This document shows positions 44,849 to 52,874 of a DNA stretch of 64,000 nt, piece by piece. This stretch comes from Candidatus Dechloromonas phosphorivorans (GTDB lineage: Bacteria > Pseudomonadota > Gammaproteobacteria > Burkholderiales > Rhodocyclaceae), in contig JADKBR010000005.1 in assembly GCA_016714975.1 (NCBI GenBank), positions 186,001-250,000 on the forward strand, read 5' to 3'. Position 1 is the stretch's first letter; every line of letters starts with the position of its first letter. The translations under genes and the position numbers were made by a program. The notes below the pieces were generated by a model. That model searched no databases. It was not told the DNA's origin and saw nothing but the letters and a program-made list of their open reading frames with translations.

Positions 44849-45640
44849 ATGGCCCCGATCGATCCTGAACTGCTTAAATCGCTGCTGGGCGCGCGCGCCG
44901 GCTGCTTCGACATCGTTTCAGTCGACGACTGCGACTCGACCAACAGCGAGCTCATGCGCCGTGCCAACCAGGGAGCAGTGGCCAGCACGGTGGTGGTGGC
45001 GAATCGCCAGAGCGCGGGACGTGGCCGCCGGGGGCGAACCTGGCTCTCGGCGCCGGAGGCCAGCCTGACCTTTTCGCTGCTCTGGCGGTTCAGTGGGCCG
45101 TCTGGGCAGCTTGCCGGCCTTTCGCTGGCAGTCGGCGTGGGGCTTGCCAAGGGGCTCGAAAGCCTGGGGGCGCAGGGCATCCGGCTCAAATGGCCGAACG
45201 ACGTACTGGTCGAATCCGGGGGCGGGTTCGCCAAGCTGGCCGGTATTCTCGTCGAGCTCGCGACTGACCGCCAGGGTACCCAAGCGGTCATCGGGGTTGG
45301 CGTGAACCTGCGGCCGCCCCTCGACGATCTGCCGCAGCCGGCCGCCGGCCTCGATCAAGCGCTGACACCCTTGCCCGACCGCCATGCTCTGCTGGCCGCA
45401 ATCCTTGTGGAGTTGGCCGAGACGCTTGAGGCTTTCGCGGTCGACGGCTTTTCCGGGGCGAAAATGGAATGGCAGCAGCGCCATGCCTGGCAAGGTCTTG
45501 CGGTTCGCCTTCTCGCTGACGACGCAACGGCGGTGGACGGCATCTGCCTGGGTGTCGACGACGATGGCGCACTGCTGCTCGATACAGCCGCCGGCGGACA
45601 ACGCATCTTTTCCGGCGACGTCACCCTGCGCCGCGCATGA
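44849..45640 (+). CDS. birA: biotin--[acetyl-CoA-carboxylase] ligase
   Basis: BirA activates biotin with ATP and attaches it to the lysine of BCCP (accB at 59372-59824 in this window). 263 residues: the catalytic domain with GRGRRGRTW and KWPNDV is followed by the small SH3-like C-terminal domain. The N-terminal helix-turn-helix of bifunctional BirA is absent, so this copy should not act as a repressor. Its end overlaps coaX by 4 nt. Confidence 0.95.
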   Translation: MAPIDPELLKSLLGARAGCFDIVSVDDCDSTNSELMRRANQGAVASTVVVANRQSAGRGRRGRTWLSAPEASLTFSLLWRFSGPSGQLAGLSLAVGVGLAKGLESLGAQGIRLKWPNDVLVESGGGFAKLAGILVELATDRQGTQAVIGVGVNLRPPLDDLPQPAAGLDQALTPLPDRHALLAAILVELAETLEAFAVDGFSGAKMEWQQRHAWQGLAVRLLADDATAVDGICLGVDDDGALLLDTAAGGQRIFSGDVTLRRA

Positions 45641-46356
45641 TCCTATGCATCGACAGCGGCAACAGCCGCATCAAGTGGGGAGTGCACGGGGACGGGGGCT
45701 GGCTGGAAAGCGGCGTCCTCGATCACCCCGACGTCGAGCAGCTGGAGGTATTGACGCGTCGCTTCCCGCAGGCGACGCGGGTCATGCTGGCCAATGTCGC
45801 CGGCGATGCTGTGCGGGTGAGCATTCGTCAGGCAATCGCGGCATGCCGACTCGAACTGAACGAAGCGAACTCCGCACCAGCGGCGGGTGGTGTCGTCAAT
45901 CTGTATGAAAGCCCGGGTCGTCTCGGTGTCGACCGCTGGTGCGCACTGATCGGTGCGCGGCGCCTGACGTCGGCCCCCTGTGTTGTGGTGATGGCCGGCA
46001 CGGCGACGACGATCGACTCGCTGGACGGCGATGGTCGCTTCCTCGGCGGCTTCATTCTGCCCGGACTCGACCTGATGCGCCGCTCGCTGGCGCGGGATAC
46101 GGCGGCGCTGCCACTGGCCGCCGGGATATATTGCGCCTGGCCGCGATGCACTGACGACGCGATAACGTCGGGCTGCATCGAGGCCCAGGTCGGCGCCATC
46201 GAACGCGCTGTCGCCAGGCTGGACAACGGCGCCACGTGCCTGCTTTCCGGCGGGGCGGCCATTGTCATCGGCGAGCATCTCGGCATTCAGCATCGGCGCG
46301 TCGACAATCTCGTGCTTGAGGGCTTGCTGGGGCTCGCCGGGAATTTGCCGGCATAG
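45637..46356 (+). CDS. coaX: type III pantothenate kinase
   Basis: CoaX phosphorylates pantothenate, the first step of CoA synthesis. 239 residues with the ASKHA fold: phosphate motif DSGNSRIKWG at residues 6-15, GVDRWCALIGAR and GTATTIDSLDGDG. Type III enzymes resist feedback by CoA. The 4-nt overlap with birA is common in this group; both supply cofactors for acyl-CoA chemistry. Confidence 0.95.
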   Translation: MILCIDSGNSRIKWGVHGDGGWLESGVLDHPDVEQLEVLTRRFPQATRVMLANVAGDAVRVSIRQAIAACRLELNEANSAPAAGGVVNLYESPGRLGVDRWCALIGARRLTSAPCVVVMAGTATTIDSLDGDGRFLGGFILPGLDLMRRSLARDTAALPLAAGIYCAWPRCTDDAITSGCIEAQVGAIERAVARLDNGATCLLSGGAAIVIGEHLGIQHRRVDNLVLEGLLGLAGNLPA

Positions 46357-46442
46357 CATGCCAGCGGCAAAAAATCAGCAGTTGAAGATTGCCACCTTAG
46401 CGGCGACAATTGACGCCAACTCGACTCCTTTCGGGAGGTCCC

Positions 46443-46844
46443 ATGTTCGACCCGGTCATCAGCAACCTGCCCGCCTTCGCCAGCTTTTTCCTGACAGCCA
46501 TCATGCTGATGCTGGTGTTTCTCGCCATCTACGTGAAGATCACGCCCTACAATGAACTGGCGCTGATCCGTGCCGGCAACGAGGCGGCGGCGGTCAGCCT
46601 CGGCGGCGCGGTCATCGGTTTCGCCTTGCCGATTGCGGTTTCTGTCGCCGTCAGCCACAACCTGTACGCGATGATCGGCTGGGGCGTCGTCGCATCTGTC
46701 GTGCAATTGCTCGCCTTCATCGCCGCGCGACTGGCGTTGCCCCGGCTCAACGAAAGCATCCCCCAGGGCAAGCTGGCCTCGGGAATTTTCCTCGCCTCAC
46801 TGGCGATCGGCGTCGGCATCCTCAACGCCGGCTGCATCATCTGA
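46443..46844 (+). CDS. DUF350 membrane protein
   Basis: 133 residues with four membrane helices (about 10-30, 50-70, 77-97, 110-130). The DUF350 pattern is recognisable in ALIRAGNEAAAVSLGGAVIGFALP. The domain is widespread in bacteria, often next to SPFH or PspA proteins, and its activity is unknown. A GGGAGG ribosome-binding site precedes the ATG. The SPFH gene starts 18 nt downstream. Confidence 0.87.
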   Translation: MFDPVISNLPAFASFFLTAIMLMLVFLAIYVKITPYNELALIRAGNEAAAVSLGGAVIGFALPIAVSVAVSHNLYAMIGWGVVASVVQLLAFIAARLALPRLNESIPQGKLASGIFLASLAIGVGILNAGCII

Positions 46845-46862
46845 CCATTCAAGGAGAACTTC

Positions 46863-47882
46863 ATGGCACTGATGGACTTCATCAAGAAGCAGTTTATCGA
46901 CATCCTCCAGTGGACGGAGGGAGCGGACGGCACGCTGGCCTGGCGTTTCCCGATGCAGGAAATGGAAATCCAGAACGGCGCCAGCCTGACCGTGCGCGAT
47001 TCGCAACTGGCGCTGTTCGTCAACGAAGGCACGGTCGCCGATGTTTTCGCGCCCGGCATGTACAAGTTGACGACGCAGACGCTGCCGGTCCTGACCTACC
47101 TGAAGAACTGGGACAAACTGTTCGAGTCGCCCTTCAAGAGCGACGTCTACTTCTTCTCGACGCGTACCCAGCTCGACCAGAAGTGGGGCACGCCCAACCC
47201 GATCACGATCCGCGACAAGGAATTCGGCATCGTCCGCATGCGCGCCTTCGGCATCTATTCGTATCACCTGAGCGATGCCAAGGTGTTCTACCAGAAGATA
47301 TCCGGTACCCGCGACAGCTACACCCGCGAGGAGCTCGAGGGCCAGTTGCGCAACACCATGGTGGCCGGGATGACCGACCTCTTCGGCGAATCCGGGGTCG
47401 CCTTCATCGACATGGCGGCCAACCAGGACGAGTTCGGCAAGGCGATGTTCGCCAAGGCGCAGCCGATGTTCGCCGAGTACGGGCTGACGCTCGATTCGCT
47501 GGTCGTCCAGAACGTCTCGCTGCCCGAAGAATTGCAGAAGGTCCTCGACCAGAGGATAGGCATGAACATGATCGGCGACATCGGCCGTTTCACGCAGTAT
47601 CAGGTCGCCAACGCGATACCCGAGGCGGCGAGGAACGAGGGCGGGATGGCCGGCATGGGCGTCGGCCTCGGCGCCGGAGTCGGCTTCGGCCAGGTCATGG
47701 GGCAGGCGATGGCCTCGGCCATGCAGCCGGCCACTGGCGCGGTGGCGACAGCGGCGCCCACGGTGTCTGCCGACGATGTCGTGGCAACGCTGGAAAAGCT
47801 GCACGGGCTGGTCGAAAAGGGCATCCTGAGCCAGGCCGAATTCGACGCCAAGAAAGCGGAATTGCTCAAAAAACTGAGTTGA
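46863..47882 (+). CDS. SPFH (virion-core-type) protein with C-terminal SHOCT domain
   Basis: 339 residues. The SPFH/band-7-like domain covers about residues 25-240, with LALFVNEGTVADVFAPGMY at the start and a long helical stretch around residues 190-230. A Gly-rich linker follows and the end is a SHOCT domain (LEKLHGLVEKGILSQAEF). No signal peptide is present. These proteins form membrane-associated rings; relatives are encoded with DUF350 and DUF4178 genes as here. The usual annotation, virion core protein, derives from a viral similarity and says nothing on function. Confidence 0.87.
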   Translation: MALMDFIKKQFIDILQWTEGADGTLAWRFPMQEMEIQNGASLTVRDSQLALFVNEGTVADVFAPGMYKLTTQTLPVLTYLKNWDKLFESPFKSDVYFFSTRTQLDQKWGTPNPITIRDKEFGIVRMRAFGIYSYHLSDAKVFYQKISGTRDSYTREELEGQLRNTMVAGMTDLFGESGVAFIDMAANQDEFGKAMFAKAQPMFAEYGLTLDSLVVQNVSLPEELQKVLDQRIGMNMIGDIGRFTQYQVANAIPEAARNEGGMAGMGVGLGAGVGFGQVMGQAMASAMQPATGAVATAAPTVSADDVVATLEKLHGLVEKGILSQAEFDAKKAELLKKLS

Positions 47883-47892
47883 CCGCGACAAA

Positions 47893-49830
47893 GTGGCGCT
47901 GACTGCCTCCTGCCCTTCGTGCGGCGCGCCGGTTGTCTTCAAGTCGGCGTCGTCGATCTTCGCCGTCTGCGAGTACTGTCAGAGCACGCTGGTTCGCCAC
48001 GATCAGGCGCTCGAAGACATCGGCAAGATGGCGGCGCTGGTCGAGGACCGCTCGCCGCTGCAACTGGGGGTGGAAGGCAGCTATAAAGGCGTGCATTTCG
48101 CGCTGATCGGGCGTATCCAGATCAAGTACAGCCAGGGCTACTGGAACGAGTGGCACCTGCTGTTCGACGACATGCGCACCGGTTGGCTGTCGGAGGCGGG
48201 TGGCGAGTATGTGCTCACCTTCGCCCAGCAGGTCCAGGAGCTGCTGCCGAAATTCGCTGAACTGAAGATCGGCCAGCGCTTCGTGCTGGCCAGCCAGCCT
48301 TGGACTGTCAGCAATATCGAGAACGCCGAATGCGTGGCCGGGCAGGGCGAACTGCCGTTCAAGGTCGGCGCCGGTTACCCGGTTGCCGCGGTCGACCTCA
48401 GAAACGGGGCAAATTTCGCGACACTTGATTATTCCGAGACGCCGCCGCTGCTCTTCGTCGGTGAGCCGGTCGGCTTCGCCTCGCTGAAGATGAGCAAGCT
48501 GCGCGAGGGAATGCCGATCCCGACGCACACGGTCGCGGCACAGGTCTTCCGCTGCCCGGCATGCGGCGCGCCGATGCAGGCGCGTTCCAGGGAAATTCTG
48601 GCGGTCGGCTGCGTGAGCTGCGGGGCGGTGGTCGATACCGCCGACCAGAACTTCAAGCTGTTGTCGAAAGCGCTCGGCACGCGCGACGAGAAATACGTTC
48701 CGCGCATTCCGCTCGGCAGCAAGGGGGGGCTCGAAGGCAAGCCGGTGGAGGTCATCGGTTTCCTCGTCAAGGAGTCGCGAGTCGACGGCATCGCCTACGA
48801 CTGGCGCGAGTATCTGCTGGCCGGAGAAAACGGCACCTACCGCTGGCTCACCGAATACAACGGCCACTGGAATATCGCCGACGTGTTGTCCAATCCGCCG
48901 GCCGGCAGCGGCGCGATGGAACTGGCCGACGTCAATTTTTCCGGACAGCGTTTCCGGCACTATTCCACCGCGCAATCCGCCGAGGTGATCCAGGTCGCCG
49001 GCGAATTCACCTGGCGCGTGCGCCGCGGCGAGACCAGCCGGGTGGTCGACTACGTTGCGCCACCGCTGCTGCTGTCGCGCGAAGCGACCGACAACGACCT
49101 CAACTGGTCGCTTGCGACCTACGTCACGCCGGAGGTAATCGGCGAGGCCTTCAAGCTGCCGGGAAGGATGATCGCGCCGGTCGGCATCTTCGCCAACCAG
49201 CCCAATCCCTGGGCAGAAACGCACCTGCGAGTTTGCAGTCTGTTCTGGAAGCTGGCGCTGGTTGCGGTCGCGCTCCAGGTTTTTTTTGGCTTCCTCGGCA
49301 GCGGCAAGGTCCTGCTGCGCCAGGAGTTCACCCTCTCGCCGCAGATGACGGAAGATTCGGTCGTCACCAGTGAATTCGAGGTGCGCGACCGGCCGCGCAA
49401 GTTGACGGTGCGCAATTCGACTTCGCTCGACAACAACTGGATCGGCCTCGACCTGATGCTGGTCAACAAGGCCAGCGGCCAAGCGTGGCCGGCGGCGCGG
49501 GAACTGGCCTACTACCATGGCAACGACGGTGGCGAGAGCTGGTCGGAAGGCGACCGTTCCGACGAGGTGGTCTTTCTCGACGTCCCGCCCGGTATCTACT
49601 ATGTGACGGTCGACCCCGATATCGCCCCGGAAAAGCCCGAGCCGGTGCGCGATGTCATCGAAGTTTCGAGCGGCGGGGCAGGCTGGTCGAATTTCGTGAT
49701 GGTGATGCTGTTTCTTGTTTTCTTCCCGGTGTTCACGCGCCTCCGCTTCGCCGCCTTCGAGTCCAGGCGCTGGGCCGAGAGCGATCATGCGCCAGCGGCG
49801 AGCAGCGATTCTTCGGACGGGGACGACTGA
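47893..49830 (+). CDS. DUF4178 protein with two zinc ribbons
   Basis: 645 residues built as a tandem: a zinc ribbon (Cys7, Cys10, Cys26, Cys29) plus DUF4178 domain (about 55-200), then a second ribbon (Cys221, Cys224, Cys240, Cys243) plus second DUF4178 domain (about 265-410). A membrane helix lies at about 447-466, a beta-rich extracytoplasmic region follows and a second helix is near 600-615. The GTG at 47893 is the only suitable start, 10 nt after the SPFH stop. Its stop overlaps the next small gene by 1 nt. The function is unknown. Confidence 0.82.
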   Translation: MALTASCPSCGAPVVFKSASSIFAVCEYCQSTLVRHDQALEDIGKMAALVEDRSPLQLGVEGSYKGVHFALIGRIQIKYSQGYWNEWHLLFDDMRTGWLSEAGGEYVLTFAQQVQELLPKFAELKIGQRFVLASQPWTVSNIENAECVAGQGELPFKVGAGYPVAAVDLRNGANFATLDYSETPPLLFVGEPVGFASLKMSKLREGMPIPTHTVAAQVFRCPACGAPMQARSREILAVGCVSCGAVVDTADQNFKLLSKALGTRDEKYVPRIPLGSKGGLEGKPVEVIGFLVKESRVDGIAYDWREYLLAGENGTYRWLTEYNGHWNIADVLSNPPAGSGAMELADVNFSGQRFRHYSTAQSAEVIQVAGEFTWRVRRGETSRVVDYVAPPLLLSREATDNDLNWSLATYVTPEVIGEAFKLPGRMIAPVGIFANQPNPWAETHLRVCSLFWKLALVAVALQVFFGFLGSGKVLLRQEFTLSPQMTEDSVVTSEFEVRDRPRKLTVRNSTSLDNNWIGLDLMLVNKASGQAWPAARELAYYHGNDGGESWSEGDRSDEVVFLDVPPGIYYVTVDPDIAPEKPEPVRDVIEVSSGGAGWSNFVMVMLFLVFFPVFTRLRFAAFESRRWAESDHAPAASSDSSDGDD

Positions 49831-49973
49831 TGTTCAAGAACTTCAACTTCGCCACCGGCATCCTCGCGTTGCTGCTGTTCGGCTACGCCCAGCACCAGGG
49901 CTGGAACATGTTCGACAACGTTGCCAACCCGGGCAAGGGCGGCTCCGGCAGCAGTCGCGTCTATCACAAGTAG
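49830..49973 (+). CDS. 47-residue membrane microprotein
   Basis: A small gene coupled by a 1-nt TGATG overlap to the DUF4178 gene. It encodes one hydrophobic helix (about residues 6-20, FATGILALLLFGYAQ) and a polar Gly/Ser-rich tail ending VYHK. The coupling and the presence of such a small gene at the same place in relatives support it being real. No function can be assigned. Confidence 0.65.
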   Translation: MFKNFNFATGILALLLFGYAQHQGWNMFDNVANPGKGGSGSSRVYHK

Positions 49974-49980
49974 GTCGGGG

Positions 49981-50634
49981 TCAGTCGCCGCCGCAGCCGC
50001 CACCACAACCACTGCCGCCGTCGCCATCGGAACTGCCGGAATCGCCCGAACAGCCGCTGCCACAGCCGATGTGGCTGGCGCAGAAGCCGGCGCCCGTTGC
50101 GCCATCGCGGCCGGCAGCCAGGCAATCGAGCTGGTAGATGAAACCGCCGGCAATCAGCAGCGCAGCATCCATCGCGAACAGCCGGGGCAGGCGCTGCGGC
50201 CTCCGCGGGTCGATGCCCTCGCGCGCGCAGGCCAGCCGCCAGGTGCGCTTGATGCCGTCCGACGCCTGGGTCGGCGAACGCATCGCCTCTGCCGGCGTGT
50301 GGTGCAGGAAGCGGCCGAAGGCGCCGCGGCAGAAGCGGCCGTAATAGCGGGTGAACAGAATGAACTCGTGCCAGGCATCGTCGACCGCCTGCGACGGCAT
50401 CGCCACCATGCGCCGTCCGGCCGTCCGGCATAGCTGGAAGTAGTCGCGTAGCCCTGCGAACACATCGCTGCGCTGCTCGGGCGTCAGTTCCGGCCGGCGG
50501 GCGGCAAGTCGCTGATCGAGAAACTGCGCATATGGAAACTCCTCGATGAACGCGGCGCGGCGCCGCCGTGACCACTGGCGCCAGATCAGCGCCAGCAGCA
50601 CCAGGACGAGGAGGGCGGCGACGAGCTTGATCAT
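49981..50634 (-). CDS. single-helix membrane protein with Cys/Gly-rich tail
   Basis: 217 residues. An N-terminal membrane helix (about 2-19) is followed by a polar domain (about 30-150) with AVDDAWHEFILFTRYYGRFC, a motif of glycine-rich-domain-like proteins, and HHTPAEAM. The last 35 or so residues alternate Cys, Gly and Ser, ending GGGCGGD, perhaps for metal binding. It converges with the microprotein gene, with 7 nt between stops, and its start overlaps the stop of the aldehyde dehydrogenase gene by 4 nt. Confidence 0.8.
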   Translation of the reverse strand: MIKLVAALLVLVLLALIWRQWSRRRRAAFIEEFPYAQFLDQRLAARRPELTPEQRSDVFAGLRDYFQLCRTAGRRMVAMPSQAVDDAWHEFILFTRYYGRFCRGAFGRFLHHTPAEAMRSPTQASDGIKRTWRLACAREGIDPRRPQRLPRLFAMDAALLIAGGFIYQLDCLAAGRDGATGAGFCASHIGCGSGCSGDSGSSDGDGGSGCGGGCGGD

Positions 50635-52085
50635 CCGCCGATGTCGAAGCAGAGATACTTGATCTCGAGATAGTCCTCGATCCCGTACTTCGAGCCTTCG
50701 CGCCCGATGCCCGACTGCTTGATGCCGCCGAAGGGCGCCACCTCGTTCGAGATCAGGCCGGTATTGACGCCGACCATGCCGTATTCCAGCGCCTCGCCGA
50801 CGCGCCAGCAGCGGGCGACGTCGCGCGAATAGAAATAGGCGGCAAGGCCGAACTCGGTATCGTTGGCCATCGCCACAGCCTCGGCCTCGCTGTCGAAGCG
50901 GAACAGCGGTGCGACCGGGCCAAAGGTCTCCTCGCGGGCGACCTTCATCGCGGGCGTCACGTCGGCGAGCACCGTCGGCTGGTAGAAGTTGCCGCCGCGC
51001 GCATGGCGCTCGCCGCCGCAGAGCACGCGGGCGCCCTTGGCCAGCGCGTCGGCGACATGTGCCTCGACCTTGGCCAGCGCCGAATCGTCGATCAGCGGGC
51101 CCTGCGCGACGCCTTCCTCACTGCCGGCGCCAACCTTCAATTCGCCGGCGCGCGCCGCCAGCTTCCGGGCGAATTCTTCATAAACCCCCGACTGCACGAG
51201 GATGCGGTTGGCGCAGACGCAGGTCTGGCCGGTGTTACGGTATTTGGCGATCAGCGCGCCGTTGACCGCGGCATCGACATCGGCGTCGTCGAAAACGATG
51301 AAGGGGGCATTGCCGCCCAGTTCCAGCGACAGTTTCTTGATCGTCGGCGCACACTGCGCCATCAGCAGCCGGCCAACCTCGGTCGATCCGGTGAACGAGA
51401 GTTTCCTTATGACCGGGCTGGCCGTCAACTCGCCGCCGATCGCCACCGGGTCGCCGGTCAGCACGTTGAAGACGCCGGCCGGGAAGCCGGCCTCCTCGGC
51501 CAGCGCGGCCAGCGCCAGCGCCGTCAGCGGCGTCTGCTCCGCCGGCTTGACGACGACCGTGCAGCCGGCCGCCAGTGCCGGCGCGACCTTGCGCGTGATC
51601 ATCGCCAGCGGGAAGTTCCATGGCGTGATTGCCGCGCAAACGCCGATTGCCTGCTTGATGACGACTAGTCGCTTGTCGGCGGCGGTCGCCGGAATCGTCT
51701 CACCATAAGTACGCTTGCCTTCCTCGGCGAACCATTCGACGAACGACGCGCCGTAGCTCACCTCGCCCCTGGCTTCGGCCAGCGGCTTGCCGCCCTCGGC
51801 GGTGATCATTTGCGCCAGATCCTCGGCATTCTGGTTGATCAGCGCGAACCAGCGTTGCAGCACCTGCGAACGCTGCTTGGCGGTCTGCGCGCGCCAGGCG
51901 GGCAGCGCCGCCGCGGCGGCGGCGATCGCGCGCTGGGTCTCCGGGGCACCGCAATTCGGCACCTCAGCCAGCAGCGAGCCGCTTGCCGGGTCGAGCACTG
52001 AAATGCTGGTGCCGTCATCGGCAGCGATCCATTTTCCGCCCGAAAAGACCGTCGACCGCAGCAATGCCTGATTTTGAATGTGCAT
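50631..52085 (-). CDS. gabD: NAD(P)-dependent succinate-semialdehyde dehydrogenase
   Basis: 484 residues of the aldehyde dehydrogenase superfamily. The catalytic Cys is in NTGQTCVCANR, the general base Glu in LELGGNAPF, and PWNFPLAMITRK is the cofactor-binding segment. The CVCANR sequence is typical of succinate-semialdehyde dehydrogenases, which oxidise succinate semialdehyde to succinate. No gabT or other GABA gene is nearby, so other semialdehydes are possible. The overlapping glycine-tailed gene downstream is probably unrelated in function. Confidence 0.9.
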   Translation of the reverse strand: MHIQNQALLRSTVFSGGKWIAADDGTSISVLDPASGSLLAEVPNCGAPETQRAIAAAAAALPAWRAQTAKQRSQVLQRWFALINQNAEDLAQMITAEGGKPLAEARGEVSYGASFVEWFAEEGKRTYGETIPATAADKRLVVIKQAIGVCAAITPWNFPLAMITRKVAPALAAGCTVVVKPAEQTPLTALALAALAEEAGFPAGVFNVLTGDPVAIGGELTASPVIRKLSFTGSTEVGRLLMAQCAPTIKKLSLELGGNAPFIVFDDADVDAAVNGALIAKYRNTGQTCVCANRILVQSGVYEEFARKLAARAGELKVGAGSEEGVAQGPLIDDSALAKVEAHVADALAKGARVLCGGERHARGGNFYQPTVLADVTPAMKVAREETFGPVAPLFRFDSEAEAVAMANDTEFGLAAYFYSRDVARCWRVGEALEYGMVGVNTGLISNEVAPFGGIKQSGIGREGSKYGIEDYLEIKYLCFDIGG

Positions 52086-52147
52086 GGACTTGAAAAATCC
52101 TGTAGAAACGCTAAGTTATGAACTGTTTGCAGAAAACGTCTCAAGAA

Positions 52148-52645
52148 ATGCGCTTTCCCGCCCTGTCTTCCGCCCTGCTGATTGTGCTCCTGCTGGCCGC
52201 CTGTGGTAGCCCGGCACCGCGATCGGGCACGTCTGCGGGAACTATAGCGCAACCGCTGGCCATCAGCGAGAAGGGTAACGAGGTCGCGCTCTACGCTCTG
52301 GGGTTGATCGACACCGGCTACCGCTTCGGTGGCAAGAACCCGGAAGCTGGCCTTGATTGCAGCGGCATGGTCAGTTACATCTATGGTCAGGCGATCAGCC
52401 TCAAGGTCAAGGGCAGCGCCGCCGACATCGCCCGCACCAGTCGGCCGATCGAGCCGGAACTCCTACGGCCCGGGGACCTGGTCTTCTTCAACACACGAAG
52501 CCGGCCGTTCTCGCATGTCGGCATCTACCTCGGCGATTCGCGATTTGTTCACGCGCCGGCGACCAGCGGGCGCGTTCGTATCGACCGCTTGAACGACCGC
52601 TACTACGCCCAGCGTTTCGAGGCTGCGCGCACCTTCTTCGACTGA
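52148..52645 (+). CDS. NlpC/P60 (C40) peptidase lipoprotein
   Basis: 165 residues. A lipoprotein signal ends in LLAAC (lipidated Cys at about residue 19). The NlpC/P60 domain has the catalytic Cys in GLDCSGMVSYIY, the His in SHVGIYLGDSRFVHAP, and the third polar residue should be in the same strand. Enzymes of this type cleave the D-Glu to meso-DAP bond in peptidoglycan stem peptides. The start at 52148 puts the hydrophobic core close to the N-terminus; a start 30 nt upstream would add a poor leader. Confidence 0.9.
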   Translation: MRFPALSSALLIVLLLAACGSPAPRSGTSAGTIAQPLAISEKGNEVALYALGLIDTGYRFGGKNPEAGLDCSGMVSYIYGQAISLKVKGSAADIARTSRPIEPELLRPGDLVFFNTRSRPFSHVGIYLGDSRFVHAPATSGRVRIDRLNDRYYAQRFEAARTFFD

Positions 52646-52708
52646 TGGCTTCGCCGCGCCGATAGATTGGACGCCGACCGGCACAGACTGTAGAATCGGT
52701 CCCACTGC

Positions 52709-52785
52709 GCGCCCGTAGCTCAGTTGGATAGAGTACTGCCCTCCGAAGGCAGGGGTCGGACGTTCGAATCGTCTCGGGCGTGCCA
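52709..52785 (+). tRNA. tRNA-Arg (CCG)
   Basis: A 77-nt cloverleaf including an encoded CCA end. The acceptor stem pairs GCGCCCG with CGGGCGT (a G-T wobble at 1:72), the D-arm has AGCTCAGTTGGATAGAGT, the anticodon stem CTGCC/GGCAG encloses CTCCGAA with anticodon CCG, and the T-arm holds GTTCGAATC. Confidence 0.97.
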
Positions 52786-52874
52786 ATCAGACATCAAGCA
52801 GGGCGCCTCTCTCTGGCGAGCGCGGGTATTGGCTTCATCCGGGGCGAGACAGCCCTTTCTGGGGGCATCCAGAG

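Noticed and set aside
47866..49788. Long minus-strand open frame (640 codons) opposite the DUF4178 gene
   Set aside because: The plus-strand frame has zinc ribbons and domain duplication; the antisense product is low complexity with no family features.
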